From: Stephanodiscus triporus
Taxonomy: Eukaryota; Bacillariophyta; Thalassiosirophyceae; Thalassiosirales; Thalassiosiraceae
Length of the DNA stretch: 15,638 nucleotides
Reading direction: 5' to 3'
NCBI GenBank assembly: GCA_036939755.1
Contig: JALLAZ010000431.1
Location: 1-15,638 of the forward strand
Shown: positions 1 through 7,648 of the stretch, piece after piece
Layout of the letters: each line of letters opens with the position of its first letter
Numbering within the stretch: position 1 is the stretch's first letter
Program-made: the position numbers and the translations under genes
Notes under the pieces: generated by a model
The model's input: the letters and a program-made list of their open reading frames with translations, nothing else
Database searches by the model: none
Told to the model about the DNA's origin: nothing

Positions 1-108
1 CGCGACCATGGGCGGATAGTCGCCACCAGCTCCCCTCCCTTACCCACGGGGAGGGAACAGCGAAACGCGTCAAGTGGGTCGTTCGTGTCCAGGCGCAGGA
101 CCAAGGTG

Positions 109-3100
109 ATGGGGGAAACCGCACGGGGGCGGCACAATCGCAGACGGGCAGCAACTTTTCGTCGGAGCGAACTATATGTACGTAATATCAATCTCATCGA
201 CGAGTACGGGGAGAAATCTTGTGTGAGGCAACCGGGAAGGATGGAGACAACCAGCCATGAGTCAGTACTCTCCGCCTTATCACATCGTGCCTCCCGTTAC
301 TCGGTAAAGGGGAAAATCAGGGGAGTAGAGGATACTATAGGATCCTGGGCTCTTGACGAGACAGGAACAGTTGATACTTCACTTCTATGTAAAAATTATG
401 ACAACAAAGAACAATTAGTGTTAGTAGAACAACAAGAAGGAATTAGGGTTTCACAACTCAGTTTCCCGGATGAGGTCTTACAAATCCACGGTGCCGCTCC
501 ATCAACTAAGCCCGACGGAGTGGTTAGACTTATTTATGAAAATGTTAATGGGTTGAACAATAGGCTATGTGGCAATGAGAAAGTAGAGAGAGCGAAGGAA
601 CTCCACGACGAATTAGAGGTCGACCTAGTTGCGTATAATGAGCATCGGCTAAACATGGCACATAAAAGCAACGTCAACGGATTCAACCAACTGTTTAAAG
701 GGGGCGAGACCTCAATCCAATCCGTGGTGGCTCACAATGTCCACGAGAATATTGGAAGGGTGCAGGAAGGCGGAACGAGCTTGATGGCATTTGGCCCAAT
801 AACAGAGTACCTTGAGAGAGATGAGTCTTGTAAGGACGGAACTGGACTAGGTCGATGGGCGGTGATGACATTCAAAGGGGACACGGGACGTACCCGGGTA
901 GTATGCGGATACAACCCGTGTTACAACGCTAAGCAAGATAGCAGCACCACCTACCAACAACATCGAAGGTATCTAATCTCTCACAAGAAAGATCTTACAT
1001 GCCCCAGGGTGAAATTTCGCGAAGATTTGGTTGCTCAACTTGTCCAATGGAGAGAGGAAGGGGATAAGCTCGTTGTGTGTCTAGACACAAACGAACACAT
1101 ATATAACAAAGCCCTAGGGAAAGCCCTCACCAACGCGGACGGATTGGCAATGAAAGAGGTGGTGGGGGAGTTCACGGGGAGGGCCATCGGTACAACCTTT
1201 TTCAGGGGATCAAAACCAATTGATGGAGTCTGGGCAACCTCCGATATTACGATCAGTAACGCAACTCTGATGCCGGCAGGATTTGGTATCGGCGACCATC
1301 GAATGTTTATCATCGATATGGTGGCGGCTGACATTGTAGGTTCAACGCCCCCAAAGGTGGTTCGGCCGGCATCGAGGAAACTTAACACAAAAATTTCTCG
1401 AGCGGCAGCCGAATACTCCCGTCGGCTTGAAAGACAGATCATCAAACACCGTCTAATCGAACGGGTAGGTGCGGCTTACTCCTCCTGTAAATCAAAGAGA
1501 TCGCTCGAAAGGAAACTCAATCGGCTGGATGCAGAATTAGGAGCATATATGCGCTATGCGGAGAAACATTGCAGAAAGATCAAGTCGGGTAGGATCCCCT
1601 TCTCTCCCGAATCATCTCTATGGATTCGACGCTTGCAGGTCTACCGATCCCTCTTACGCTACCGCGCGGGGAGAATCCGCAACCTCGGCAACCTGAAGCG
1701 TTCCGCTCGTAGGTGCGGAATATCTGATGCTCTCTCCCTGTCCCCTCAGGAAATTTATTCCCGACTGAAAGTATGTTCGAACAAATGCGATTATTTCAGG
1801 AGAAATGGCAAGTACTATCGCCGTAAACACCTTTATTCACGCCTGGATGCGGCGAAGGAGAGAGCAGACGACGAGGCGGCGGCGCAAATCTTGGCGATCA
1901 TCCGACGCGAAAAAGACAAAAGTTTTTGGCGACGGATGAACTATTCCCTAGGCAATCCCCGTGGTAGGGCGTGCTTCAGTGTGCAAGTGCCGCTGCAGGA
2001 CGGGTCAGTGCAGGAGCACACGGGAAAAGATGAACTTAACGAAGCCATTTGGGAGAACATCCATAGGAAGAGATTCCGTCTGGCGGAGTCCGCCCCGCTG
2101 TGCAAAGGCATCTTAAGGGGGACATTTGGTTATAACGCTATCTGCCAGACATCCCAAATGATTCTAGACGGAACATTTCACTTTCCCCCCGACTTCGACG
2201 AGCCGACCAAAGAAATCCTGATGGAATGTGCGGCTATTCGATTGAAGATTCCTATCGCTTCGGTCAACACATCGATCACCAAAGAAAATTGGAACGATCA
2301 CTGGTCTACGGCTAAGGAGGAAACCTCATCGTCCATTTCTGGTCGGCATTTCGGACATTATAAAGCGGGACTAAAGTCGGATTATGTCTCCTACCTTCAA
2401 GCTCTGCTAGCAACGATGACAATCCGGCGAGGCATCGTCCTAGACCGATGGTCGCAAGGCCTATCAGTAATGTTGGAAAAAATATTCGGATGTTCCCTCA
2501 TTACCAAATTGCGTTCAATTCTTTTGATGGAAGCGGATTTCAATACTACGAATAAGATTATTTATGGAGTCAGGATGCTACAAAACGTCCGCAAGTACCA
2601 ACTCATGCCGGAAGAGATATTCAGTGAACGCAACAGGTTAGCAGACGACGGTACCTTATCAAAAGTCCTTTTTTTCGATATCGCCCGGCAGCTCCGCCGA
2701 CCGGCAGGTCTGGCTTCGGTTGATGCAGACAATTGCTATGATCGAATAGCCCACCCAATGGCTTCGATGGTATTCCAAGCCTTCGGCGTGCCCACGGGCC
2801 CTGTCCGCTCTATGCTTTCCACCATCCAGAATATGAGGTTTTATCTTCGGACAGGATACGGAGACTCAGAGAATTACGCCGGGGGCGACAAGGGATCATC
2901 GATAGATATCGTGAAGAATCAGGGCATCTGTCAAGGTAACGGAGCCTCCCCAGCAACATGGACGGTGGTGTCGATCCCGATGATTTCGGCACATAAGAAA
3001 AAAGGTCACGGGGCGCATCTCCTCACTCCATTCTCTAAGACTGCATGCCACTTGGCCGGAGGCATGTTCGTCGATGACAATGATCTATTCCACCTTGATA

Positions 3101-6069
3101 TGCGCAGAATTGAATCAGCGGTTGACGCTCACGGAAAACTACAAGAGAGTGTAATAAGCTGGGGCAATTTACTGCACGCCACGGGAGGAGCCCTTAAACC
3201 CGAAAAATGTTCATTCTATCTCATCTCCTTTCGATGGAAACCGGACGGTACTTGGTCTTATGACCCCACTCATCTCGACCCTGGACTTAAGATAGGTGTT
3301 CCAACGACGAACGGTTCTTTAGAAGAGATTGAACATCTTCCGGTGGACAAGGCAATCAAAACCCTCGGATCGATGACGTGCCCATCCGGAGATTCTTCTG
3401 CCGCCATTGAGAGAATGAAGACACAAGGACAGGAATGGATGGATAAAGTTCTGGCGAGCAAATTAAGCCGCAGAAATGTGTGGTTCATGGTGGATTGCCA
3501 GCTCTGGCCACGGGTGGGTTATGGCATATGCAATAATATGGCGACCTGGAAAGATCTCAACAATTGTATGCAAAGATCATACTGGCAACTACTTCCAAGA
3601 GGGGGGGTGAGAAGGTCGGCACCGGTAGCACTACGTCAGACAGACAGGGGATTCTATGGCATCGGCTGTCCTCATCCCGGGATCGAATGTCTTATCGAAC
3701 AACTGAATAAACTCTTAATTCATTACGGCTGCAAGTCAGGCCTCGGCTTGGAACTGCAAGTATCCATGGAACTCCTAACTACTGAATTAGGACTCTCCCT
3801 CCAACCTCTCCAAGAATCCTATACAACATATGGTAAAGGGATTACCCCCTCCTGGCTAAGGTCAGTGTGGGAGAAGGTGTCGATGTTCAACGTTAGGGTG
3901 GAGATCGCTCCTTTAGCGTTATCTCCCCCCCGAGAAGGGGATAAATGGTTTATGCAAGCGGTACGAGATGCAGGGATAGCTAATTCGGAGGAATGGTGGA
4001 TCATCAACCGTTTGCGCTGCCACCAGCAGGTGCTGTTTCTGTCCGACGTCCTCGACGCCGGCGGAAAATGTATCGATAAGAAATACTTATCCTTGCGGGA
4101 AGAAGAGGAAGCGTGGTCCACGGCAATCTTTCCCCTGGAAAAACCGCCGCGGAGACACATAACAATCTGGCGTCGAGTGTTATACTCCTTGGCTCCGAGA
4201 GGACGCATACAAAACCGGGTTGGCAAATTCGTCTCTAGAGGTCATAAAATTTGGGATTGGAGATTTCACGCCCCATCAAACAGGTTACTCCACTTAAAAG
4301 GGCCCCTCATGGACATCTATACCCCCTCAGCTATCCCCCTGTACGCGAACAGGCCCAACTTCTGGACGCGCTCTAGAATAGATAGTCTCTCGGAGGATGT
4401 CGGCGAGATCTGCTCTGTAAAAAACGTGGCATTGGCAGTGTATAGTATCCTTACGACCGCTGCCACTGCCCCACCTACCGAGCCGCGAATCAACTTCTTA
4501 CAGGTGATGGACGAATGGGGAGAATCATGGCTGTGGGAGAACTTAACGATTCGGGGAGATACTTCATGGCTCGCGGAAGCCATTCGAGACAACTCACTAA
4601 TAGCAGTCACAGACGGCTCATATATAAAGGAGTTATACCCTTATATTAACTCTGCCGCATTCATCTTCGAGTGCACTAAAGGGCGGGGACGTCTGTGGGG
4701 ATCCTTTGTGGAACACACACCCGTCGCAGGCAGTTACCGGGGAGAACTCCTGGGACTTATGGCCATACATCTTATCCTTCGAGCAGTGAACACGATTAAC
4801 CCTCTTCTACCTGGCTCAGTCACAATCGTTTCCGACTGTCTAGGGGCCTTAAACAAAGTTAAGGATTTACCCCCATATCGCATCCCGACAAAATGCAGCC
4901 ACTCGGACATACTTAAAACCATCATGGTAAATTGTGAAGGGCTATCCTTCTCACGACAATACTCCCACGTCAAAGCTCATCAGGACGACCACGCGTCATA
5001 TGATGCACTATCTAGGGAGGCTCAACTAAACTGTCAAATGGACTACCATGCCAAACGGGCCATCCATTCCGTCTTTGCCCCGCAGGACATTCCTACCCGC
5101 AGATTTCCCCTAGAGCCAATTTGCGCATTCCTGGGAAGAAATAAACTCACCCCCGATAGGGGCGAATACTTACGATTTTGGGCACATAAACAACTAGCGA
5201 AAGCGCATTTTCATGAACGCGGTATCCTCTTAGCTCACCAATTTGATAAGACTGACTGGGACTCGATTCACACGGCCCTCCGCCGAGTTCCTCGAATGTT
5301 TCAAATATGGGCCTGCAAACAAGTCATGGAGATTGCCCCTACAAATGGAAATAGACCATGGGAGCGAGATCTATGCCCACTTTGCCCCAGTTGCAGACAA
5401 GAGAAGGAAACGTGCTCACACATTCTTTATTGCAATCACTCCGGCAGGGTAGATGTTCTTTTAAAAGCAATTGATTTACTCGCAGACTGGATGACGGAGG
5501 TAGAAACAGACCCTACCCTAACTGAATGCATCCTGGAGTACGCTAGGGGAAGAGGGGGACTGCTGATGACCGATATCTGTGCAGGTCTCGACACAAGATT
5601 CCGCCGGATGGCACTGGAACAGGACGATATCGGTTGGCGAAGGTTTATGGAAGGGATGGTATGCAAGGGGATGCGGGCGATTCAAACCGAGTATTCCGTG
5701 ATTCACGGCTCCAGGACAACACCGGAGCAATGGGCCTCGGGCGTTGTTATTAAACTGTTAGAGGCAACTCACGGACAGTGGCTGTATCGATGTATTCAGG
5801 TCCACGACAAGGTCCAAGGTACAATTGCAACGCAAAAGAAGGAGGAACTACAGCGAGAAATTGAGGAGCAACAAGACAGGGGATTCGGCGGCTTGCTGGA
5901 GGAGGATCAGTTTTTGGGAGAGGTCAACCTAGGGGATTTAGAGTCCTCTTCCGGGGAACGACAAGAATACTGGCTGATAGCTGTGCGCGCGGCAAGGGAG
6001 GCTTGTTTATTACGGGGAAATGTCACCAATTACACGCCTGCTCGACGACTGTGGGAAACGGGCGATTAA
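109..6069 (+). CDS. Retrotransposon polyprotein: APE endonuclease, reverse transcriptase, RNase H, zinc motif
   Basis: This protein would nick the target and copy the element RNA by target-primed reverse transcription. The first ATG is at 109; the frame is open back to base 1 without a stop, and the nearer GTG at 85 is not a credible eukaryotic start, so the N-terminus may be longer. Residues are numbered from base 85. The N-terminus is Arg-rich. Endonuclease (about 147-413): Asn153 in YENVNGL, Glu186 in NEHRLN, Tyr276, Asp334/Asn336 in CLDTNEH, Asp380, and Asp404-His405. A basic linker of about 430 residues follows. Reverse transcriptase: motif A SVDADNCYD (Asp880), motif B QGNGASP (950-956), motif C FVDD (Asp997-Asp998). 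RNase H: Asp1510 in TDGS, Glu1554 in YRGELLG, Asp1584 in SDCLGA, with HVKAH and Asp1653 nearby. A CPLC...H-x3-C motif lies at 1764-1783, as in the zinc region after RT in many LINEs. All catalytic residues I can identify are present. Confidence 0.93.
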   Translation: MGETARGRHNRRRAATFRRSELYVRNINLIDEYGEKSCVRQPGRMETTSHESVLSALSHRASRYSVKGKIRGVEDTIGSWALDETGTVDTSLLCKNYDNKEQLVLVEQQEGIRVSQLSFPDEVLQIHGAAPSTKPDGVVRLIYENVNGLNNRLCGNEKVERAKELHDELEVDLVAYNEHRLNMAHKSNVNGFNQLFKGGETSIQSVVAHNVHENIGRVQEGGTSLMAFGPITEYLERDESCKDGTGLGRWAVMTFKGDTGRTRVVCGYNPCYNAKQDSSTTYQQHRRYLISHKKDLTCPRVKFREDLVAQLVQWREEGDKLVVCLDTNEHIYNKALGKALTNADGLAMKEVVGEFTGRAIGTTFFRGSKPIDGVWATSDITISNATLMPAGFGIGDHRMFIIDMVAADIVGSTPPKVVRPASRKLNTKISRAAAEYSRRLERQIIKHRLIERVGAAYSSCKSKRSLERKLNRLDAELGAYMRYAEKHCRKIKSGRIPFSPESSLWIRRLQVYRSLLRYRAGRIRNLGNLKRSARRCGISDALSLSPQEIYSRLKVCSNKCDYFRRNGKYYRRKHLYSRLDAAKERADDEAAAQILAIIRREKDKSFWRRMNYSLGNPRGRACFSVQVPLQDGSVQEHTGKDELNEAIWENIHRKRFRLAESAPLCKGILRGTFGYNAICQTSQMILDGTFHFPPDFDEPTKEILMECAAIRLKIPIASVNTSITKENWNDHWSTAKEETSSSISGRHFGHYKAGLKSDYVSYLQALLATMTIRRGIVLDRWSQGLSVMLEKIFGCSLITKLRSILLMEADFNTTNKIIYGVRMLQNVRKYQLMPEEIFSERNRLADDGTLSKVLFFDIARQLRRPAGLASVDADNCYDRIAHPMASMVFQAFGVPTGPVRSMLSTIQNMRFYLRTGYGDSENYAGGDKGSSIDIVKNQGICQGNGASPATWTVVSIPMISAHKKKGHGAHLLTPFSKTACHLAGGMFVDDNDLFHLDMRRIESAVDAHGKLQESVISWGNLLHATGGALKPEKCSFYLISFRWKPDGTWSYDPTHLDPGLKIGVPTTNGSLEEIEHLPVDKAIKTLGSMTCPSGDSSAAIERMKTQGQEWMDKVLASKLSRRNVWFMVDCQLWPRVGYGICNNMATWKDLNNCMQRSYWQLLPRGGVRRSAPVALRQTDRGFYGIGCPHPGIECLIEQLNKLLIHYGCKSGLGLELQVSMELLTTELGLSLQPLQESYTTYGKGITPSWLRSVWEKVSMFNVRVEIAPLALSPPREGDKWFMQAVRDAGIANSEEWWIINRLRCHQQVLFLSDVLDAGGKCIDKKYLSLREEEEAWSTAIFPLEKPPRRHITIWRRVLYSLAPRGRIQNRVGKFVSRGHKIWDWRFHAPSNRLLHLKGPLMDIYTPSAIPLYANRPNFWTRSRIDSLSEDVGEICSVKNVALAVYSILTTAATAPPTEPRINFLQVMDEWGESWLWENLTIRGDTSWLAEAIRDNSLIAVTDGSYIKELYPYINSAAFIFECTKGRGRLWGSFVEHTPVAGSYRGELLGLMAIHLILRAVNTINPLLPGSVTIVSDCLGALNKVKDLPPYRIPTKCSHSDILKTIMVNCEGLSFSRQYSHVKAHQDDHASYDALSREAQLNCQMDYHAKRAIHSVFAPQDIPTRRFPLEPICAFLGRNKLTPDRGEYLRFWAHKQLAKAHFHERGILLAHQFDKTDWDSIHTALRRVPRMFQIWACKQVMEIAPTNGNRPWERDLCPLCPSCRQEKETCSHILYCNHSGRVDVLLKAIDLLADWMTEVETDPTLTECILEYARGRGGLLMTDICAGLDTRFRRMALEQDDIGWRRFMEGMVCKGMRAIQTEYSVIHGSRTTPEQWASGVVIKLLEATHGQWLYRCIQVHDKVQGTIATQKKEELQREIEEQQDRGFGGLLEEDQFLGEVNLGDLESSSGERQEYWLIAVRAAREACLLRGNVTNYTPARRLWETGD

Positions 6070-6083
6070 TTATTCAACTCTTA

Positions 6084-6162
6084 CCCTGTTCAATCAGGGA
6101 GATAGGCTTTAAATAGCCTATCGTTCCAGGACAATGCTGTCTTGAAGGAGAGTAGCCCTCTC
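6084..6162 (+). other. Cluster of four stem-loops after the retrotransposon stop
   Basis: Four short hairpins follow one another within 80 bases. The arms are CCCTG/CAGGG (6084-6088 with 6095-6099), GATAGGCT/AGCCTATC (6101-6108 with 6115-6122, perfect 8 bp, loop TTAAAT), AGGACA/TGTCTT (6128-6133 with 6138-6143, one G-T wobble, loop ATGC) and GAGAG/CTCTC (6148-6152 with 6158-6162). The arrangement is seen directly. Non-LTR reverse transcriptases often recognise structured 3' ends of their RNA, so a role in template recognition is a reasonable inference. I do not see a conventional polyadenylation signal here. Confidence 0.6.
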
Positions 6163-6207
6163 ACGCGGTTCCGACTGCGACGCTGTTTGGTGGATACACC
6201 CTCGGCG

Positions 6208-6213
6208 TATAAA
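6208..6213 (+). promoter_or_regulatory. Possible TATA box for the TFIIF beta gene
   Basis: TATAAA lies 227 bases before the TFIIF beta ATG, in GGCGTATAAAGACC. It is the only good TATA match in the 370-bp gap between the retrotransposon stop and the gene. A transcript starting about 30 bases downstream would have a leader of roughly 200 bases. It could equally be a chance match or part of the retroelement tail. The rest of 6163-6439 holds a TAGGTA/TACCTA inverted repeat (6239-6244 with 6257-6262) and nothing else I can name. Confidence 0.3.
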
Positions 6214-6411
6214 GACCCCTACAATGGTGCAAACGGTCTAGGTAGTATTAACACGTTACCTAATTTCTTAAGTTGTTCTGTTCTGTCATTCGATGTTTCA
6301 CGGCAACGAACAGAAGTGTTAAGTACCACCCGTCGATTTTGGATTTTGGCTCCTCTTCGTTTTGCGCCTTTTCTCCAGTTGGCGGGAACCGATCGATCCC
6401 AACACACCATT

Positions 6412-6439
6412 AAAACAACAACAACAAACCCACCAAACA
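6412..6439 (+). promoter_or_regulatory. A/C-rich, CAA-repeat leader before the TFIIF beta start
   Basis: The bases just before the ATG at 6440 are almost only A and C, with CAACAACAACAA at 6415-6426 and an A at -3 (AACAATGG context). Such a leader is unstructured and favours initiation. It also supports 6440 over the in-frame ATG at 6362, because translating the leader gives a low-complexity Gln run with no resemblance to a TFIIF N-terminus. A shorter CAACAACAG stretch precedes the internal ATG of the Hsp70-like gene. Confidence 0.5.
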
Positions 6440-6697
6440 ATGGCAACGAATAAATCGGCAGGAGGGACCCGATCCAAGCCCCCCGCGGCCGTTTCCGGGT
6501 CGACCTACGGAGCCATACAAGCCTCCTCCTCGGACATGTGGATGATACGTCTGCCGAATCGTCTCGCGACGGCGTGGGACGATGCACCGGAGGGCGCAGT
6601 GCTGGGCACGCTAACGTTCACCAAGGGAGGCGCCGGCGCGGGAGGGAACGGCAACGTGGCGGGTCCTCCGGCGGCGAAGCGGGCGAGGACCGGCCCT

Positions 6698-6737
<40 letters not shown>

Positions 6738-7462
6738 AGATATCCATAACCATCGATCCGAGCATAGCCGACTCTCAATCGGACCTGCCGGTGACATACA
6801 CCCTCGAGGCGATGACGAAGAGGACGACGGGGGCGCTCCATCCATTCACGCGCAACGCCGACGGAAGCGTTTCAATTCACGGTAAGATTAGCCGGACCGC
6901 GTCCGCGCAGGTGGCGCGCGGCGTCGGGGGTCCGCCGTCGGGGGTCGGAGGCGGCGGCGACGGCGACGACCGCGACGACGGTTCCCGATACCGGACGCTC
7001 TGCAGGAATCGCCTCCTGGACACGACGGTGAATTCGAAACGATTCGTCCAGCCGGGGGGGGACGCAAATCAATCGGGTCCGCTGAAGGCGGCCACCGCGG
7101 CAGCGAGCCTCGGGAGTGGTTTCGGCGGCAGCGTGGCACAATTCGGGAAGCAGATGCTGGACGCGAGGGAGCGCGCCAGGGGGTTCGGCACGCCCGAGAT
7201 CGCGGGACCTCCCATCGTCGGGGTTGACGGCGTTCGGACTGCGCTGTTCGAGTTCTTCTCGAAGAGGACGCTATGGTCTGTCAAGGACCTGCGGTACGCG
7301 AGTGGGGGGAGATTGCCCGAACGGGAGACGAGGGAGGTATTGCGCGACATCGCCGATTATCATCGAACGGGCGAGCACAAGAATATGTGGGAGCTGAAAT
7401 CGGAGTTCAAGAGTGCCGTTTCGTCGTCGACTGCGGCTTCGAGTTCCGGCGAGGGGGTCTAA
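6440..7462 (+). CDS. GTF2F2: Transcription initiation factor TFIIF, beta subunit (RAP30-like)
   Basis: The product is a 340-residue homologue of TFIIF beta, which pairs with TFIIF alpha, binds RNA polymerase II and helps it enter the pre-initiation complex in the nucleus. The dimerisation domain begins with MWMIRLPNRLATAWDDAP (residues 33-50), matching the W-x-V/I-K/R-L/V-P opening of the family, then GAVLGTLTF. The C-terminal winged helix (about 264-324) has LFEFFSKRTLWSVKDLRY, then REVLRDIADYHRTGEHKN and MWELKSEF, close to the family's LF.AFE....L.DL and H.NTWELKPEY pattern. The protein is longer than many relatives because of Gly-rich stretches and a run of 12 serines inserted inside the dimerisation domain, plus a Ser-rich tail. 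ATG 6440 was chosen over 6362 for its leader and context. The gene has no visible intron, follows the retroelement by about 280-370 bp, and converges with the Hsp70-like gene. Confidence 0.85.
6701..6736 (+). repeat. (TCG)12 microsatellite coding for 12 serines
   Basis: Twelve perfect TCG codons in a row give a poly-Ser tract in the dimerisation domain of TFIIF beta. Since serine has six codons, the use of one codon only indicates recent triplet expansion rather than selection for serine alone. The tract follows a basic stretch (AAKRARTG), so it may form an exposed loop. Its length is likely to vary between strains. Confidence 0.9.
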
Positions 7463-7648
7463 CTGGGGGAGATCGATAACTTACATGCTAAGCCTAAATA
7501 TCACGTCGCAGATGAACGATCGGCGACCTCATTTCGTTTTAGGACGGGTGTGCTTTCGACAATAGTGACTGCTTGCAACAAACGTCATGCTTCATGTTCT
7601 AAAAGATTGCTGCTGTGGAAGTCTTTGATTTCGTTACCAACCCCTCCA
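7463..7648. other. Intergenic gap between convergent genes
   Basis: This 186-bp stretch separates the stop codons of TFIIF beta (+) and the Hsp70-like gene (-), so it must hold both 3' ends. I see no AATAAA-type signal on either strand, no strong hairpin and no additional gene. The short distance suggests the two transcripts may overlap at their 3' ends. Confidence 0.6.

Larger units (their letters stand above)
1..6162 (+). mobile_element. Non-LTR (LINE-like) retrotransposon, 5' end at or beyond window edge
   Basis: A single long frame encodes the enzyme set of a non-LTR retrotransposon: an APE-type endonuclease, a reverse transcriptase, an RNase H and a C-terminal zinc-binding motif. No integrase, protease or long terminal repeats are seen, which argues against an LTR element. 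A cluster of four small stem-loops directly after the stop codon (6084-6162) is taken as the element's 3' untranslated region. The true 3' end is not proven: there is no clear poly(A) tail, and a short TGTTC repeat at 6274-6287 is only a weak tail candidate. No target-site duplication can be found because the 5' end is not visible. The absence of any stop or frameshift over 6 kb suggests a young or active copy. Clade assignment (I/R1-like with RNase H, or an algal lineage of its own) cannot be settled by eye. Confidence 0.88.

Noticed and set aside
85..87. GTG as start codon of the retrotransposon frame
   Set aside because: This is a eukaryotic nuclear context; the first ATG is at 109 and the frame is open to base 1, so GTG only reflects a permissive start rule.
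6362..6439. Longer TFIIF beta start at 6362
   Set aside because: The added 26 residues translate an A/C-rich leader into a Gln run with no family likeness, and ATG 6440 has the better context.
6505..6765. Antisense frame with an Asp run opposite TFIIF beta
   Set aside because: It is the reverse reading of the (TCG)12 repeat within a well supported gene.
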